Positions 8,784 to 17,719 of a DNA stretch of 64,000 nucleotides are shown in pieces. The DNA is from CALLCD01 sp039196965 (GTDB lineage: Bacteria; Pseudomonadota; Alphaproteobacteria; Caulobacterales; Hyphomonadaceae). Every line of letters begins with the position of its first letter. Position 1 is the first letter of the stretch. The translations under genes were made by a program, and so were the position numbers. The stretch lies in the NCBI GenBank assembly GCA_039196965.1, contig JBCCUK010000003.1, positions 103,781-167,780 on the forward strand, in the 5' to 3' direction. The notes beneath the pieces are model-generated. The model worked only from the letters and a program-made list of their open reading frames with translations. It was not told where the DNA came from and ran no database searches.

Positions 8784-9948
8784 TACCGAACATCTTCCCG
8801 AAAAGCTTGTCGATCTTCCTGCCGATGCGCCAATTCAGTTCTTTGATCTGAAAGCGCAACAGACAGCGATCCGCCCAGCGCTCGAAAAGCGCTGGTCAGA
8901 TATTCTCGATCATGGGCGCTATATCAACGGACCAGAGGTCGGCGAGCTAGAGGCAAAGCTATGCGAGCGGACGGGAGCCGCTGATGCTGTGGCCGTCGGG
9001 TCTGGCACCCAGGCGCTCGTAATGCCCATGTTGGCGCTGGGCCTTGGCTATGGTGATGCAGTCTTCATTCCCGGCTTCACCTATAATGCTACGGCCAATG
9101 CGATATTGCTGGCTGGAGCCACACCGGTGTTCGTCGATATCGACCCGGAGACGTTCAACATTTGCCCTGAGGATCTAGAGCGCCGTGTGAAGCAGGTCGC
9201 CGCCCTCAGGCATTTGCGGGCCAAGGCGGTTATGCCAGTCGACCTGTATGGTCTGCCGGCCGATTACCATGCCATCGGCGATGTCGCAGATCGCTTCGGG
9301 CTTCAGATTATCTCCGATGCTGCCCAGTCTTTCGGCGGGCGACAGGGAAACAAGCGGGTCGGCGCGCTCGCCCAAATCACTGCTACCAGCTTTTATCCGA
9401 CCAAGACGCTTGGCGCTTATGGGGATGCCGGTGCTATTCTGACCACCGATAAGGGGTTGGGAGATACAATGCGCTCGATCCGTTGGCACGGCACGGGGGA
9501 TGATCGCAAGAATTCGTTGCGTGTCGGTCTGAACGGCCGGAGCGATTCCATACAGTGCGCTGTCGTTTGCGAAAAACTCTCAGTATTTGACCAAGAGGGC
9601 GAGCGCCGCGAACTTATCGACACCCTCTACAGGCAAAAGCTGAGTGGTGAGATCTTCTGCCAGCTGGCCCCCACAGGCACGGTCTCGGCCAATGGGCTGT
9701 TCACAGTGCGCGTGGCGGAGCGCGAAAGGGTAAGAAGCGTTCTTTCCAACGCAGGCGTTCCGACGGCAATTTATTACGACACGCCATTGCATCGAATGCC
9801 GGCATTCGAGCATTTCGCACCGGCGGGGGGGCTACCGAATTGTGAGAAGGCGGCGGACGAGGTCCTATCGCTTCCGATGCATCCCTATCTTTCAGAGCAA
9901 CAGGTTCTACGCGTTTGCGATGAGCTTTTGAAAGCTGTTCGACGCTAG
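8776..9948 (+). CDS. DegT/DnrJ/EryC1/StrS family sugar aminotransferase
   Basis: PLP-dependent aminotransferase (390 aa) for nucleotide-sugar amination. It begins near IQFFDLKAQQ, has the cofactor cradle VGSGTQALVMPM, VMPVDLYGLPAD, DAAQSFGG and the PLP lysine in FYPTKTLGAYGDAG. ATG 8776 has AGGAG upstream and overlaps the end of the preceding dehydrogenase (ATGGCTGA). Together they likely produce an amino-sugar nucleotide for an envelope glycan, but no acetyltransferase, epimerase or polysaccharide genes are adjacent. Confidence 0.9.
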   Translation: MADTEHLPEKLVDLPADAPIQFFDLKAQQTAIRPALEKRWSDILDHGRYINGPEVGELEAKLCERTGAADAVAVGSGTQALVMPMLALGLGYGDAVFIPGFTYNATANAILLAGATPVFVDIDPETFNICPEDLERRVKQVAALRHLRAKAVMPVDLYGLPADYHAIGDVADRFGLQIISDAAQSFGGRQGNKRVGALAQITATSFYPTKTLGAYGDAGAILTTDKGLGDTMRSIRWHGTGDDRKNSLRVGLNGRSDSIQCAVVCEKLSVFDQEGERRELIDTLYRQKLSGEIFCQLAPTGTVSANGLFTVRVAERERVRSVLSNAGVPTAIYYDTPLHRMPAFEHFAPAGGLPNCEKAADEVLSLPMHPYLSEQQVLRVCDELLKAVRR

Positions 9949-9981
9949 TGTCATTTGCAATTCGATACGTTTCTCGGCCAA

Positions 9982-10007
9982 ACTCCCTCTAAAAGATCGA
10001 AGGGAGT
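9982..10007 (+). promoter_or_regulatory. Inverted repeat covering the SDR ribosome-binding site
   Basis: ACTCCCT (9982-9988) is perfectly complementary to AGGGAGT (10001-10007), which contains the Shine-Dalgarno sequence of the next gene. The loop is 12 nt. In the transcript this 7-bp helix would hide the ribosome site; alternatively it is a DNA operator. Seen directly; function inferred. Confidence 0.4.
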
Positions 10008-10012
10008 GAATG

Positions 10013-10852
10013 ATGGCCACATCAACTGTATTGATAACGGGGTGTTCCACGGGGTTCGGAAAGCTCGCGGCGAAGACCTTTCATAAGAAGGGCTGGAATG
10101 TTGCCGCAACCATGCGCAGTCCAGAAAAGGAGTCCGATCTGATCGCAGATAACAGACTGACCATAACTCGTATGGATGTGACCGACCTGGCCTCGATTGA
10201 GGCAGCAACGGAGTCAGCGATTGCAAACTTCGGCGGCATCGATGTGCTTGTGAACAATGCGGGCTATGGCAGCAACGCCCTGTTCGAACAGTCCTCGGAC
10301 GAGAGCATCCGCTCGATGTATGAAACCAACGTTTTTGGGGTCATGAACACGATGCGCGTCGTACTTCCCCATATGCGGGCTCGCGGATCTGGACGGGTTA
10401 TCAACGTGACATCCATGGCGGGTCTTATCGGTTTACCGGGCAACAGTGTGTACTGCTCATCGAAATATGCCGTTGAGGGCCTTACAGAAGGTATGGCCCA
10501 TGAATATGGGCCGCTCGGAATCCAGATTAAGACCGTGGCACCCGGAGCATTTCCAACAACGGCATTTCTGGACAATGTCGATAGTCGCATCACAGGCGGG
10601 GAAGATCAGCTGCAAGCCTATTCGGTAAAACTCCGTGAACACTTCTCGTCCGTCGCTCTCGCCGGCGAACCTCAGGATCCGCTACTTGTCGCTGACAAGA
10701 TATTCGAGTGCGCCACCGAAGACACACCGGTGTGCAGCCCCGTCGGGTTTGATGCGGAAGGCCTCATGGCGCTGATTAACGGCCTCGATAGTCGGCAGGC
10801 ATTTGTAGATGCAATGGCGGCGCGGGTGCTGCCGGCAGATTTGGTGAGTTGA
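10013..10852 (+). CDS. Short-chain dehydrogenase/reductase
   Basis: Classical SDR (279 aa) with the cofactor motif LITGCSTGFG, NNAGYG and active-site Y-x3-K in YCSSK. It is likely an NADP(H)-dependent carbonyl or hydroxyl oxidoreductase; the substrate is unknown. Two ATGs are adjacent in frame (10010 and 10013). 10013 is preferred because AGGGAG at 10001 is then 6 bp away. That ribosome site lies in an inverted repeat. No operon partner overlaps it; nadE starts 65 bp later. Confidence 0.87.
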   Translation: MATSTVLITGCSTGFGKLAAKTFHKKGWNVAATMRSPEKESDLIADNRLTITRMDVTDLASIEAATESAIANFGGIDVLVNNAGYGSNALFEQSSDESIRSMYETNVFGVMNTMRVVLPHMRARGSGRVINVTSMAGLIGLPGNSVYCSSKYAVEGLTEGMAHEYGPLGIQIKTVAPGAFPTTAFLDNVDSRITGGEDQLQAYSVKLREHFSSVALAGEPQDPLLVADKIFECATEDTPVCSPVGFDAEGLMALINGLDSRQAFVDAMAARVLPADLVS

Positions 10853-10917
10853 CTAGCGAGATGCCATGATTGGCGGTGGTGATTGTCACCTGCGCCAAAA
10901 GCACCTAAGTGCCGATC

Positions 10918-12576
10918 ATGGCAGATACTCTCAAGATTCTCGCGGCGCAGCTAAACCCGATTGTCGGCGATGTTCAGGGCAATCTGGCCTTGGCCAAAGC
11001 GGCGCTGGAAGATGGCCATGAACAAGGTGCAGACCTTGTTGTTCTGAGCGAGTTCTTCATGCTCGGCTATCCAGCTGAAGACCTCGTTCTGAAACCAAGT
11101 GCTGTCGACCATTGCATGGATGCTGTGAAGGCGCTGGCTGCCGACACCGAAGACAGTCCGGCAATGATATTGGGGACGCCATGGGCAGAGAATGGCAACC
11201 TCCATAACTCAGCGGTTTTCCTGGAAAATGGAGGAATACGAACGCGTTACGATAAGCGCCATTTGCCAAATTACGGTGTGTTTGATGAGAAGCGGCTGTT
11301 CGACGAAGGCGTTGGCGCGCATGAAGTCTGTTCGTTCAAAGGCGTCAATCTTGGCATCGCCATCTGCGAGGATCTTTGGTTTGAAGATGTTCCAGAGGCC
11401 ATTAAGCAGGCCGGTGCCGACCTTCTGATCGCGCCGAATGCCTCACCGTGGCGGAGGTCGATTCAGGCCGAACGGGCAGGGGCCTTTGATCGCTGGGCAC
11501 ACCTCGACCTGCCCTATCTGTTCGTCAATCAGGTGGGTGGTCAGGATGAGCTTGTCTTCGACGGGGCGTCCTATGCAACGAATTCAACGCATTGCGCCCG
11601 ATGCGGACTGGTTGGGCAATTTGAGACCGGCCAATCGCTTGTTGAGTTCGATAAGGAAAAGAGAGTCTTTGTCGGGCTCGGCAACGGATGTGCTCCGGAC
11701 AGTGAAGGTTGGGGGGCGGAGTACCGTGCGGCAACACTGGCGCTCGGTGATTATGTCAACAAGAACCGGTTTCCCGGTGTGGTGCTCGGCATGTCAGGCG
11801 GGATCGACAGTGCGCTGACGGCTGCAATAGCTGTCGACGCTCTCGGTCCGGACCGCGTCTGGTGTGTGATGATGCCATCGAAATATACGAGTACGGAGAG
11901 CCTTGAGGACGCAAAGGCCTGCGCCGAAGCGCTCGGTGTGCGCTATGACTCGGTCAATATTGAGCCCGGCGTTTCCGCTCTGGACGACATGCTCGATGCG
12001 CAGTTTGCTGAAACCCAGACGGACACAACAGAAGAGAACATACAGTCGCGGCTGCGCGCTGTGACGCTCATGGCGATATCGAACAAGTTCGGACACATGG
12101 TGCTGACAACGGGCAACAAATCGGAGATGGCAGTCGGCTACGCGACGCTCTATGGTGATATGTGCGGTGGTTACAATGCGCTGAAGGACTTCTACAAAAC
12201 CGAGGTTTTCGAACTCGCCAAATGGCGGAACGGTGAAGTGCCGAAAGGTGCCTTAGGCCCCGGCGGCGAGGTCATCCCGGAGCGGATTATCACGAAGCCT
12301 CCGAGTGCTGAGCTTCGCGAAGATCAAAAAGACGAAGACAGCCTTCCGCCCTATGACGTGCTCGATGATATTCTGCGCGGTCTGGTGGACTATGAGGCCG
12401 ACATTGACCTTTTGCTGGAGCGCGGTCATGACGAAGCCACCGTGCGCCGTATAGAGAACCTGCTTTACATTGCCGAATATAAGCGGCGTCAGGCTCCGCC
12501 CGGAGCCAAGGTCGGCTCCAAGAATTTCGGCCGTGACCGGCGCTATCCCATCACAAACAGGTTCCGCGATGACTGA
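10918..12576 (+). CDS. nadE: Glutamine-dependent NAD+ synthase
   Basis: Last step of NAD biosynthesis: amidation of nicotinate adenine dinucleotide, with ammonia from glutamine. The N-terminal nitrilase-type glutaminase domain (1-260) has the catalytic Glu in LSEF, Lys in RYDKRHLPNYG and Cys in AICEDLWF. The C-terminal synthetase has the PP-loop SGGIDS (about 292-297) and LTTGNKSE. Length 552 aa fits the two-domain form. ATG 10918 is preferred; a GTG at 10909 is also in frame. It overlaps the next gene by 8 bp (ATGACTGA). Confidence 0.94.
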   Translation: MADTLKILAAQLNPIVGDVQGNLALAKAALEDGHEQGADLVVLSEFFMLGYPAEDLVLKPSAVDHCMDAVKALAADTEDSPAMILGTPWAENGNLHNSAVFLENGGIRTRYDKRHLPNYGVFDEKRLFDEGVGAHEVCSFKGVNLGIAICEDLWFEDVPEAIKQAGADLLIAPNASPWRRSIQAERAGAFDRWAHLDLPYLFVNQVGGQDELVFDGASYATNSTHCARCGLVGQFETGQSLVEFDKEKRVFVGLGNGCAPDSEGWGAEYRAATLALGDYVNKNRFPGVVLGMSGGIDSALTAAIAVDALGPDRVWCVMMPSKYTSTESLEDAKACAEALGVRYDSVNIEPGVSALDDMLDAQFAETQTDTTEENIQSRLRAVTLMAISNKFGHMVLTTGNKSEMAVGYATLYGDMCGGYNALKDFYKTEVFELAKWRNGEVPKGALGPGGEVIPERIITKPPSAELREDQKDEDSLPPYDVLDDILRGLVDYEADIDLLLERGHDEATVRRIENLLYIAEYKRRQAPPGAKVGSKNFGRDRRYPITNRFRDD

Positions 12577-13642
12577 AAGACCGCTGCGCATCATACAATG
12601 GGCGACGGGTGCTCAAGGCACGGAGTCGATCCGCGCGATCCTTGATACGCGGGATTATGAACTCGTGGGCTGCAAATGCTTCTACACGCAGAAAGAGCGA
12701 GCAGACGCAGCGGAGCTTGCAGGCCGCCCGGCCTGCGGCGTGAAGGCGACAACTGACTTTCGGTCGATCCTGGACATGGACGCGGACTGTGTCGCTTATA
12801 TGCCGCGCAATACCTCTCTCGATGAAGTCTGTGCGCTCCTGGAATCCGGCAAGAATGTCGTTACGACGGCCTTTCTTTTTTACCCGAAGGCGATGCCTGA
12901 AGCAGATCTAAAGCGTCTTGAAGCCGCCTGTCAGAAAGGTAACAGTACGATCCATGGAGCCGGATTGAACCCCGGCTGGATTTCGGCCGTCCTGCCGCTC
13001 ACCATGTCGGGATTGTCCCGACGCCTTGAGCATATCCGGCTGCAGGAACGCGCCGATTGGAGCTTTTATGAGTCTACCCATATCACGTTCGACAATATGT
13101 GTTTTGGCGGACCGCTGGAAAAAGTGTCCGAGGACGCCAGTGACTTCATCCGGTTCAATTCCGGTATCTTCAAGGAGATGATCTGGTTGCTTGGAGACAA
13201 GCTGAATGCCGGTCTCGAAGAGGTGACTGCCGAGGTCGAAGTGCTACCAGCTCCTCGCAATGCGATGATCTTTGATCGCGAGCTGAAAGCTGGCACGGCT
13301 GGAGCACAGCACTGGCTATGGTCCGGTAAGCGAGACGGCAAACCCCTCATTGAAATAGAGACTTACTGGACAGTTGGCGGATGGTATCCGGACCACTGGC
13401 CAACACCGGATATGGGATGGACGATGACCCTTGAGGGCGATCCCTCCCAGAGGGTGCATTTCCTGAACCTTGCGAGCTTTACGCGCGACGTACCGTTCGC
13501 CGAACATGTGACGGCTGCAAGTGTTGCAACGGCCATGCATGCGGTGAATGCCATCCCGGCCGTGGTCGCAGCGGAACCTGGCATCGCCACAATGGCTGAC
13601 CTGCCAATTGTGCCGAGCAAGATCGGGTTTGGAAACATGTGA
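12569..13642 (+). CDS. Dihydrodipicolinate reductase-like NAD(P)-binding protein
   Basis: A 357-residue Rossmann protein starting LRIIQWATGAQGTESIRAI, typical of the actinobacterial/proteobacterial family annotated as dihydrodipicolinate reductase-like or 2,4-diaminopentanoate-dehydrogenase-like. Catabolic members are found near steroid or terpenoid genes. It has GAGLNPGWIS in the middle. It is not the true lysine pathway DapB, which is shorter and lacks this C-terminal domain. It starts within the end of nadE and is probably co-translated. Substrate unknown. Confidence 0.75.
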   Translation: MTERPLRIIQWATGAQGTESIRAILDTRDYELVGCKCFYTQKERADAAELAGRPACGVKATTDFRSILDMDADCVAYMPRNTSLDEVCALLESGKNVVTTAFLFYPKAMPEADLKRLEAACQKGNSTIHGAGLNPGWISAVLPLTMSGLSRRLEHIRLQERADWSFYESTHITFDNMCFGGPLEKVSEDASDFIRFNSGIFKEMIWLLGDKLNAGLEEVTAEVEVLPAPRNAMIFDRELKAGTAGAQHWLWSGKRDGKPLIEIETYWTVGGWYPDHWPTPDMGWTMTLEGDPSQRVHFLNLASFTRDVPFAEHVTAASVATAMHAVNAIPAVVAAEPGIATMADLPIVPSKIGFGNM

Positions 13643-13727
13643 ATCTAAAACCTGGACACATAGCGATTAATCGAAATGCAATGATACTATGCAAGCCGTT
13701 AGTTGGTTCAAATGAAGGAATATCCTT

Positions 13728-14939
13728 GTGTCTGCCAAATGGCTGTCTGCGGCTTTTTCGAAGCTGGCGATTGTTCAGGATGAACGTTTAAAATTCTGTC
13801 TCCTGGCTGCACCAGCCATGGCAATTCTATTCGCCATTATGTTTGATCCTCTGTTTCTGCAGGCTGGTATCGTGGGGACTGAAAGCCAGCAGGATTACGC
13901 TGCCTTTCATGGAGCCGGGCGCGCCGCCCTGCAGGGGTTTGATGGCAACCTATACAATCCAATTATTTTTCAGGAAGTGCTCGGAAGTGAAACAACACTG
14001 CTTTGGCTTTATCCGCCTCATATGCTGTTCGCACTTATACCATTTGGAGTATTCTCATACTCCACCGCCAAATGGCTCATGATCGCCGTCGTAATAGGAG
14101 CCGCTTACTTGGTATGTCGTCTGGCGTCTGGTTCGAGACTACTGGGCGTTGCCGGGATATTCAGTCCCGCCAGCTTTGCTGCTCTCTTTGTCGGCCAGAT
14201 TGGTGGATTGTTTGCCCTGATGATGACCGCTGGTCTGATCCTGGTTCGCAAACGGCCCTATCTTGCGGGTGCTTGTCTCGGGCTTCTGACCATCAAACCT
14301 CAGCTCGGGCTTCTTATCGTATCTTACCTCCTATTGGAGCGCGCCTGGAAAACAATCATTACGGCAACCTTTGTCGCAGGTGGGCTGGTTGTCGTATCCG
14401 TAGCAGTCTTTGGAATTGATATGTGGGGGCAATTCTTCTCTTCACTACTGGAAGGGACACATGCGGCATATTATGAATCTTCAGGTCACAGCGGCCGCTT
14501 CACATTGTCTGATGCATTGAAAGGCATAGGCATTGTGCCCCCGTCTGCACCTCTCTTATACGGTCCGTTGATCCTTCTGGCCATTATGGGCCAATTCTTT
14601 CTGGCCAAGAAAAATAACCATATAATTTCAATTAGTTATACGCTAATTGCGACCGCGGCTGTAAGCCCATATATGTTTGCGTATGACTATCTGATTGTAC
14701 ATGCCGGATTGCTAATTGTGATGACGAATTTGAATCAACTGGGCAGGTTGCCTGCCTGGTGCCTTGCAGCATTGTGGTTTTCGCCATTGATGGTCTTCAT
14801 GGGAGCGGGGAGTCTAACGCCGTCATTTGCTTGGCCGTTGACGCTCATCGGAAGCATTATTGTCTTTGGGTACGGTATGGGATTTTGGAAACAAAAATCT
14901 CATGTACATAATACTTCAACTCAGTTATCTGCCGCCTGA
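13728..14939 (+). CDS. GT87-like (DUF2029) membrane glycosyltransferase
   Basis: Polytopic membrane protein (403 aa, roughly ten hydrophobic helices). After the first helix it has QQDYAAFHGAGRAALQG, which matches the DFxxYxxAGRxALxG motif of the GT-C fold DUF2029/GT87 family that uses polyprenyl-phosphate sugars. Later LLTIKPQLGLL also fits the family. Start is GTG 13728 with AAGGAA upstream. By eye the gene is more AT-rich than its neighbours (for example 14610-14650), which hints at separate origin. A 10-bp palindrome CGATTAATCG lies at 13664-13673 upstream. Confidence 0.7.
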   Translation: MSAKWLSAAFSKLAIVQDERLKFCLLAAPAMAILFAIMFDPLFLQAGIVGTESQQDYAAFHGAGRAALQGFDGNLYNPIIFQEVLGSETTLLWLYPPHMLFALIPFGVFSYSTAKWLMIAVVIGAAYLVCRLASGSRLLGVAGIFSPASFAALFVGQIGGLFALMMTAGLILVRKRPYLAGACLGLLTIKPQLGLLIVSYLLLERAWKTIITATFVAGGLVVVSVAVFGIDMWGQFFSSLLEGTHAAYYESSGHSGRFTLSDALKGIGIVPPSAPLLYGPLILLAIMGQFFLAKKNNHIISISYTLIATAAVSPYMFAYDYLIVHAGLLIVMTNLNQLGRLPAWCLAALWFSPLMVFMGAGSLTPSFAWPLTLIGSIIVFGYGMGFWKQKSHVHNTSTQLSAA

Positions 14940-15015
14940 GCCAACTGCCGCTTGAAAGGGTGGGCCATTAACCGATTGCCGTTCTGAGGTGTGAAGCTCA
15001 ATTTTTGCTCTGCCC

Positions 15016-15885
15016 TTAACCCGCAGGCCCTCTCGGTCCGCCGCCGCCTTCGCGCCGCGCAAGGAAGGCCAGGCGTTCGAACAGAGCAACGTCCTGCTCA
15101 TTCTTCAGGAGTGCGCCATGGAGGGGCGGGGTGAGTTTGGTTGGGTCTTTCTCGCGAAGAGTTTCCAGATCGACATCTTCGTTCATCAGTAGCTTCAGCC
15201 AGTCGAGTAGTTCCGAAGTGGACGGTTTCTTCTTCATGCCGGGTACTTCGCGCATGGAGTAAAACGTCGTGAGGGCATCGCCGACGAGCTTCTTCTTGAT
15301 GCCAGGATAGTGGACGTCGACGATCTCCTTCATCACCTGTTCGTCCGGGAACTTGATGTAGTGGAAGAAACAGCGGCGAAGGAATGCGTCAGGCAGCTCT
15401 TTTTCATTGTTGGATGTGATGATGACAATCGGACGCTGTTTCGCACTCACCGTCTCGTCGGTCTCGTAGACGTAGAATTCCATGCGATCGAGTTCCTGTA
15501 GAAGGTCGTTCGGGAATTCAATATCAGCTTTGTCGATCTCATCGATCAGCAGGATAGGGCGCTCTTCGGAGGTGAAAGCCTCCCAGAGCTTGCCCTTTTT
15601 GATGTAGTTGCGAACATCATTCGCTCGCTCTTCGCCCATCTGGCCATCGCGCAGGCGAGACACAGCATCATATTCATAAAGCCCCTGGGCCGCCTTAGTG
15701 GTCGATTTGATGTGCCACTCGATAAGCGGGACTCCGAGCGCCTTGGCGACCTCTACAGCGAGGACGGTTTTACCGGTGCCAGGCTCGCCCTTAACGAGGA
15801 GAGGACGCTCCAGCGTGATTGCGGCGTTGACAGCAACGCGCAGATCATCGGTCGCAACGTAGTTTTCGGTGCCTTCAAAGCGCAT
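15016..15885 (-). CDS. MoxR-family AAA+ ATPase
   Basis: A 289-residue AAA+ protein with Walker A GEPGTGKT (33-40), Walker B LLIDEIDKAD, sensor 1 ITSNNEKELPDAFLRR and arginine-rich second region. MoxR ATPases act as chaperones for metalloenzyme assembly, usually with a VWA/CoxE-type protein encoded immediately downstream. No such gene is present here; the next gene downstream is convergent. AAGGAG precedes ATG 15885. The C-terminus ends in a Gly-rich, Pro-rich tail. Confidence 0.9.
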   Translation of the reverse strand: MRFEGTENYVATDDLRVAVNAAITLERPLLVKGEPGTGKTVLAVEVAKALGVPLIEWHIKSTTKAAQGLYEYDAVSRLRDGQMGEERANDVRNYIKKGKLWEAFTSEERPILLIDEIDKADIEFPNDLLQELDRMEFYVYETDETVSAKQRPIVIITSNNEKELPDAFLRRCFFHYIKFPDEQVMKEIVDVHYPGIKKKLVGDALTTFYSMREVPGMKKKPSTSELLDWLKLLMNEDVDLETLREKDPTKLTPPLHGALLKNEQDVALFERLAFLARREGGGGPRGPAG

Positions 15886-16127
15886 GGGGAATATCTCCTT
15901 CAGGGTCTGCGGGGGACAATAGCTTCGCCCAGGATTAGGGCAAGCGTGACGCTGCGCGAAGCCGTGGCTTTCTCAACGGTGTCACGATCTTTGGTCGATA
16001 CTGTCTCGTGTGCGACAGTTGGCAGCATGCATATCTCTGCGACGTCCCCAATAGCACGAAATTCCGACTTATACATAAGTCGCATAATCAACATTATGGG
16101 AAATTTTGCATTAACCGAATATCACAT

Positions 16128-16940
16128 TCAGACATAAGGAATTTCGATGCGGAGCCCGTCATAGCCCGGCTCTACGCTGTCTGGCAGCGTATCTTTCAAT
16201 ATCTTATAGTCGAGATCGACATGCATATTCGTTAAAATCGCGCGGCGTGGTTTTAACTGATCGGCCCACTTGAGTGCCTACTCGAGATTGGCATGGGATG
16301 GGTGCTCTGTGTAACGCAGCGCATCGATTATGAAGACATCCAGCTTCCTGAGCAGCTCTAGAGAGCGTTCCGGGAGATCATTGAGATCGTTGCAGTAAGC
16401 TAGGCCCCCTATTCGGAAACCGAGCGAGCGAATATGGCCGTGTTCCTGATCTAGCAGCAAGAGCGTTAGCGACCCGGACGGCCCTGTGATGTGTATCGCG
16501 TCATATGGTTTGATGAACGGCTGCGGATCGAGGATGGCCGGATATCCGCCGACACCTTCAAAGCAATAGCTGTAACGCTGGCGAAGCGCCTTATTGGTGG
16601 GTGCATCTAGATAGACCGGCATACGAGTGCGCTGGCGCTGGACGAGTACCCGAATGTCATCGAGACCGCCCACCTGATCGGCGTGCTCATGCGTGAACAC
16701 CACAGCGTCCAAGCGATCGACGCGTTCGCGAAGTAGCTGCTCTCGCATATCGGGTGACGTGTCGATCAGCACGCGCGTGGGCTCCGCTTCTTGATCCCGC
16801 AAGAGCTCTACAAGTGCCGAGCATCGCGACCGTCGGTTCTTTTGCTCATTCGGATCACAAACGCCCCAATCGTTTCCGATGCGCGGAACTCCGCCCGAGG
16901 AGCCTGTGCCAAGCAGCGTGAAGCGTAGCCGGTCGCTCAG
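16128..16940 (-). pseudogene. MBL-fold metallohydrolase (PhnP-like), interrupted by an amber codon
   Basis: The frame reads LLGTGSSGGVPRIG, then CDP...NRRSRCSALVE, FTHEHADQVGGLDDIR and SHANLE, then TAG at 16278-16280. After it the same frame continues AILTNMHVDLDYKILK to a normal TGA at 16128-16130. Total 270 codons is family length. In intact relatives a Gln (CAG) is expected at the stop, so one C-to-T change explains it. The frame also has no ATG/GTG/TTG before the conserved N-terminus: only CTG at 16940-16938, overlapping the tatD stop as CTGA. Upstream the frame closes at a TGA inside tatD. It is a recent pseudogene, or a gene using a non-AUG start and readthrough. Confidence 0.85.
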
Positions 16941-17710
16941 GCAGCCGTCTTGGAAAACAATCGAAGAGCGTTCGCCTCGGTGATTGCGGCAACCTCATCG
17001 ACCGGCTTACCGATAAGCTCCGCATAAGCATCGCAAACATGAATCAGGTAAGCAGGCTCATTGCGACGGCCGCGGAATGGTACGGGTGTAAGATATGGAC
17101 AGTCCGTTTCCAGGATAACGCGATCCTCCGGCAGCGTTTGAAGTACTGCATGAACATCCTTCGCGTTCTTGAAGGAAGCAATTCCGGATACCGAGAAATA
17201 GGCACCGAGCGCTGCGGCGCGCGAAGCCAAACGCTCGCCGCCCGTATAACAGTGCAGCAGCGGCACAAATGGTGCTTTCGCCATTTCCTCTTCAAGTATG
17301 TCGCCCATTAGATCGTCGGCCTCCCGCGTGTGCAGGATCAGCGGCAGGCCGGTCTCGCGCGCCGCATCGATGTGCCTTCTGAGGGATGTTATCTGCTCGG
17401 TTTCGGAGCTGTAGCCATAGTGAAAATCAAGACCTGTCTCACCTATGGCCACGACGTTTGGATCATCGGCGGCGTTAATGAGTTCGCCTATCGTAAGGCC
17501 CTGAAAATCCTTGCTGTGATGCGGGTGCACGCCAACGGAGCACCACATGTCGCTGTTTGCTCGAGCAATAGCTTTCACGCTCTCGAAATTGTCGAACCGG
17601 TCACAGATAGCGAGGAAACGGCGGACGCCAGCCGTCCGCGCTCGCTCCAGCACTTCTTCAAGGTCTTCGGCGTAGGTCTCGCCATGGAGATTGACGTGGG
17701 TGTCGAACAT
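16937..17710 (-). CDS. TatD-family metal-dependent hydrolase (DNase)
   Basis: TIM-barrel metal hydrolase, 257 aa, of the YcfH/TatD group (3'-5' DNA exonuclease or related). Most metal ligands are visible: the first His in FDTHVNLH, Glu in GETGLDFHYG, His in LILHTREAD, His in LLHCYTGG and Asp in LETDCPYLTP. The second His of the usual H-x-H is Asn. It lies 9 bp downstream of holB in the rlpA-dac-tmk-holB-tatD operon, and its stop overlaps the CTG of the metallohydrolase remnant. Confidence 0.9.
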   Translation of the reverse strand: MFDTHVNLHGETYAEDLEEVLERARTAGVRRFLAICDRFDNFESVKAIARANSDMWCSVGVHPHHSKDFQGLTIGELINAADDPNVVAIGETGLDFHYGYSSETEQITSLRRHIDAARETGLPLILHTREADDLMGDILEEEMAKAPFVPLLHCYTGGERLASRAAALGAYFSVSGIASFKNAKDVHAVLQTLPEDRVILETDCPYLTPVPFRGRRNEPAYLIHVCDAYAELIGKPVDEVAAITEANALRLFSKTAA

Positions 17711-17719
17711 CGGTGCTGA

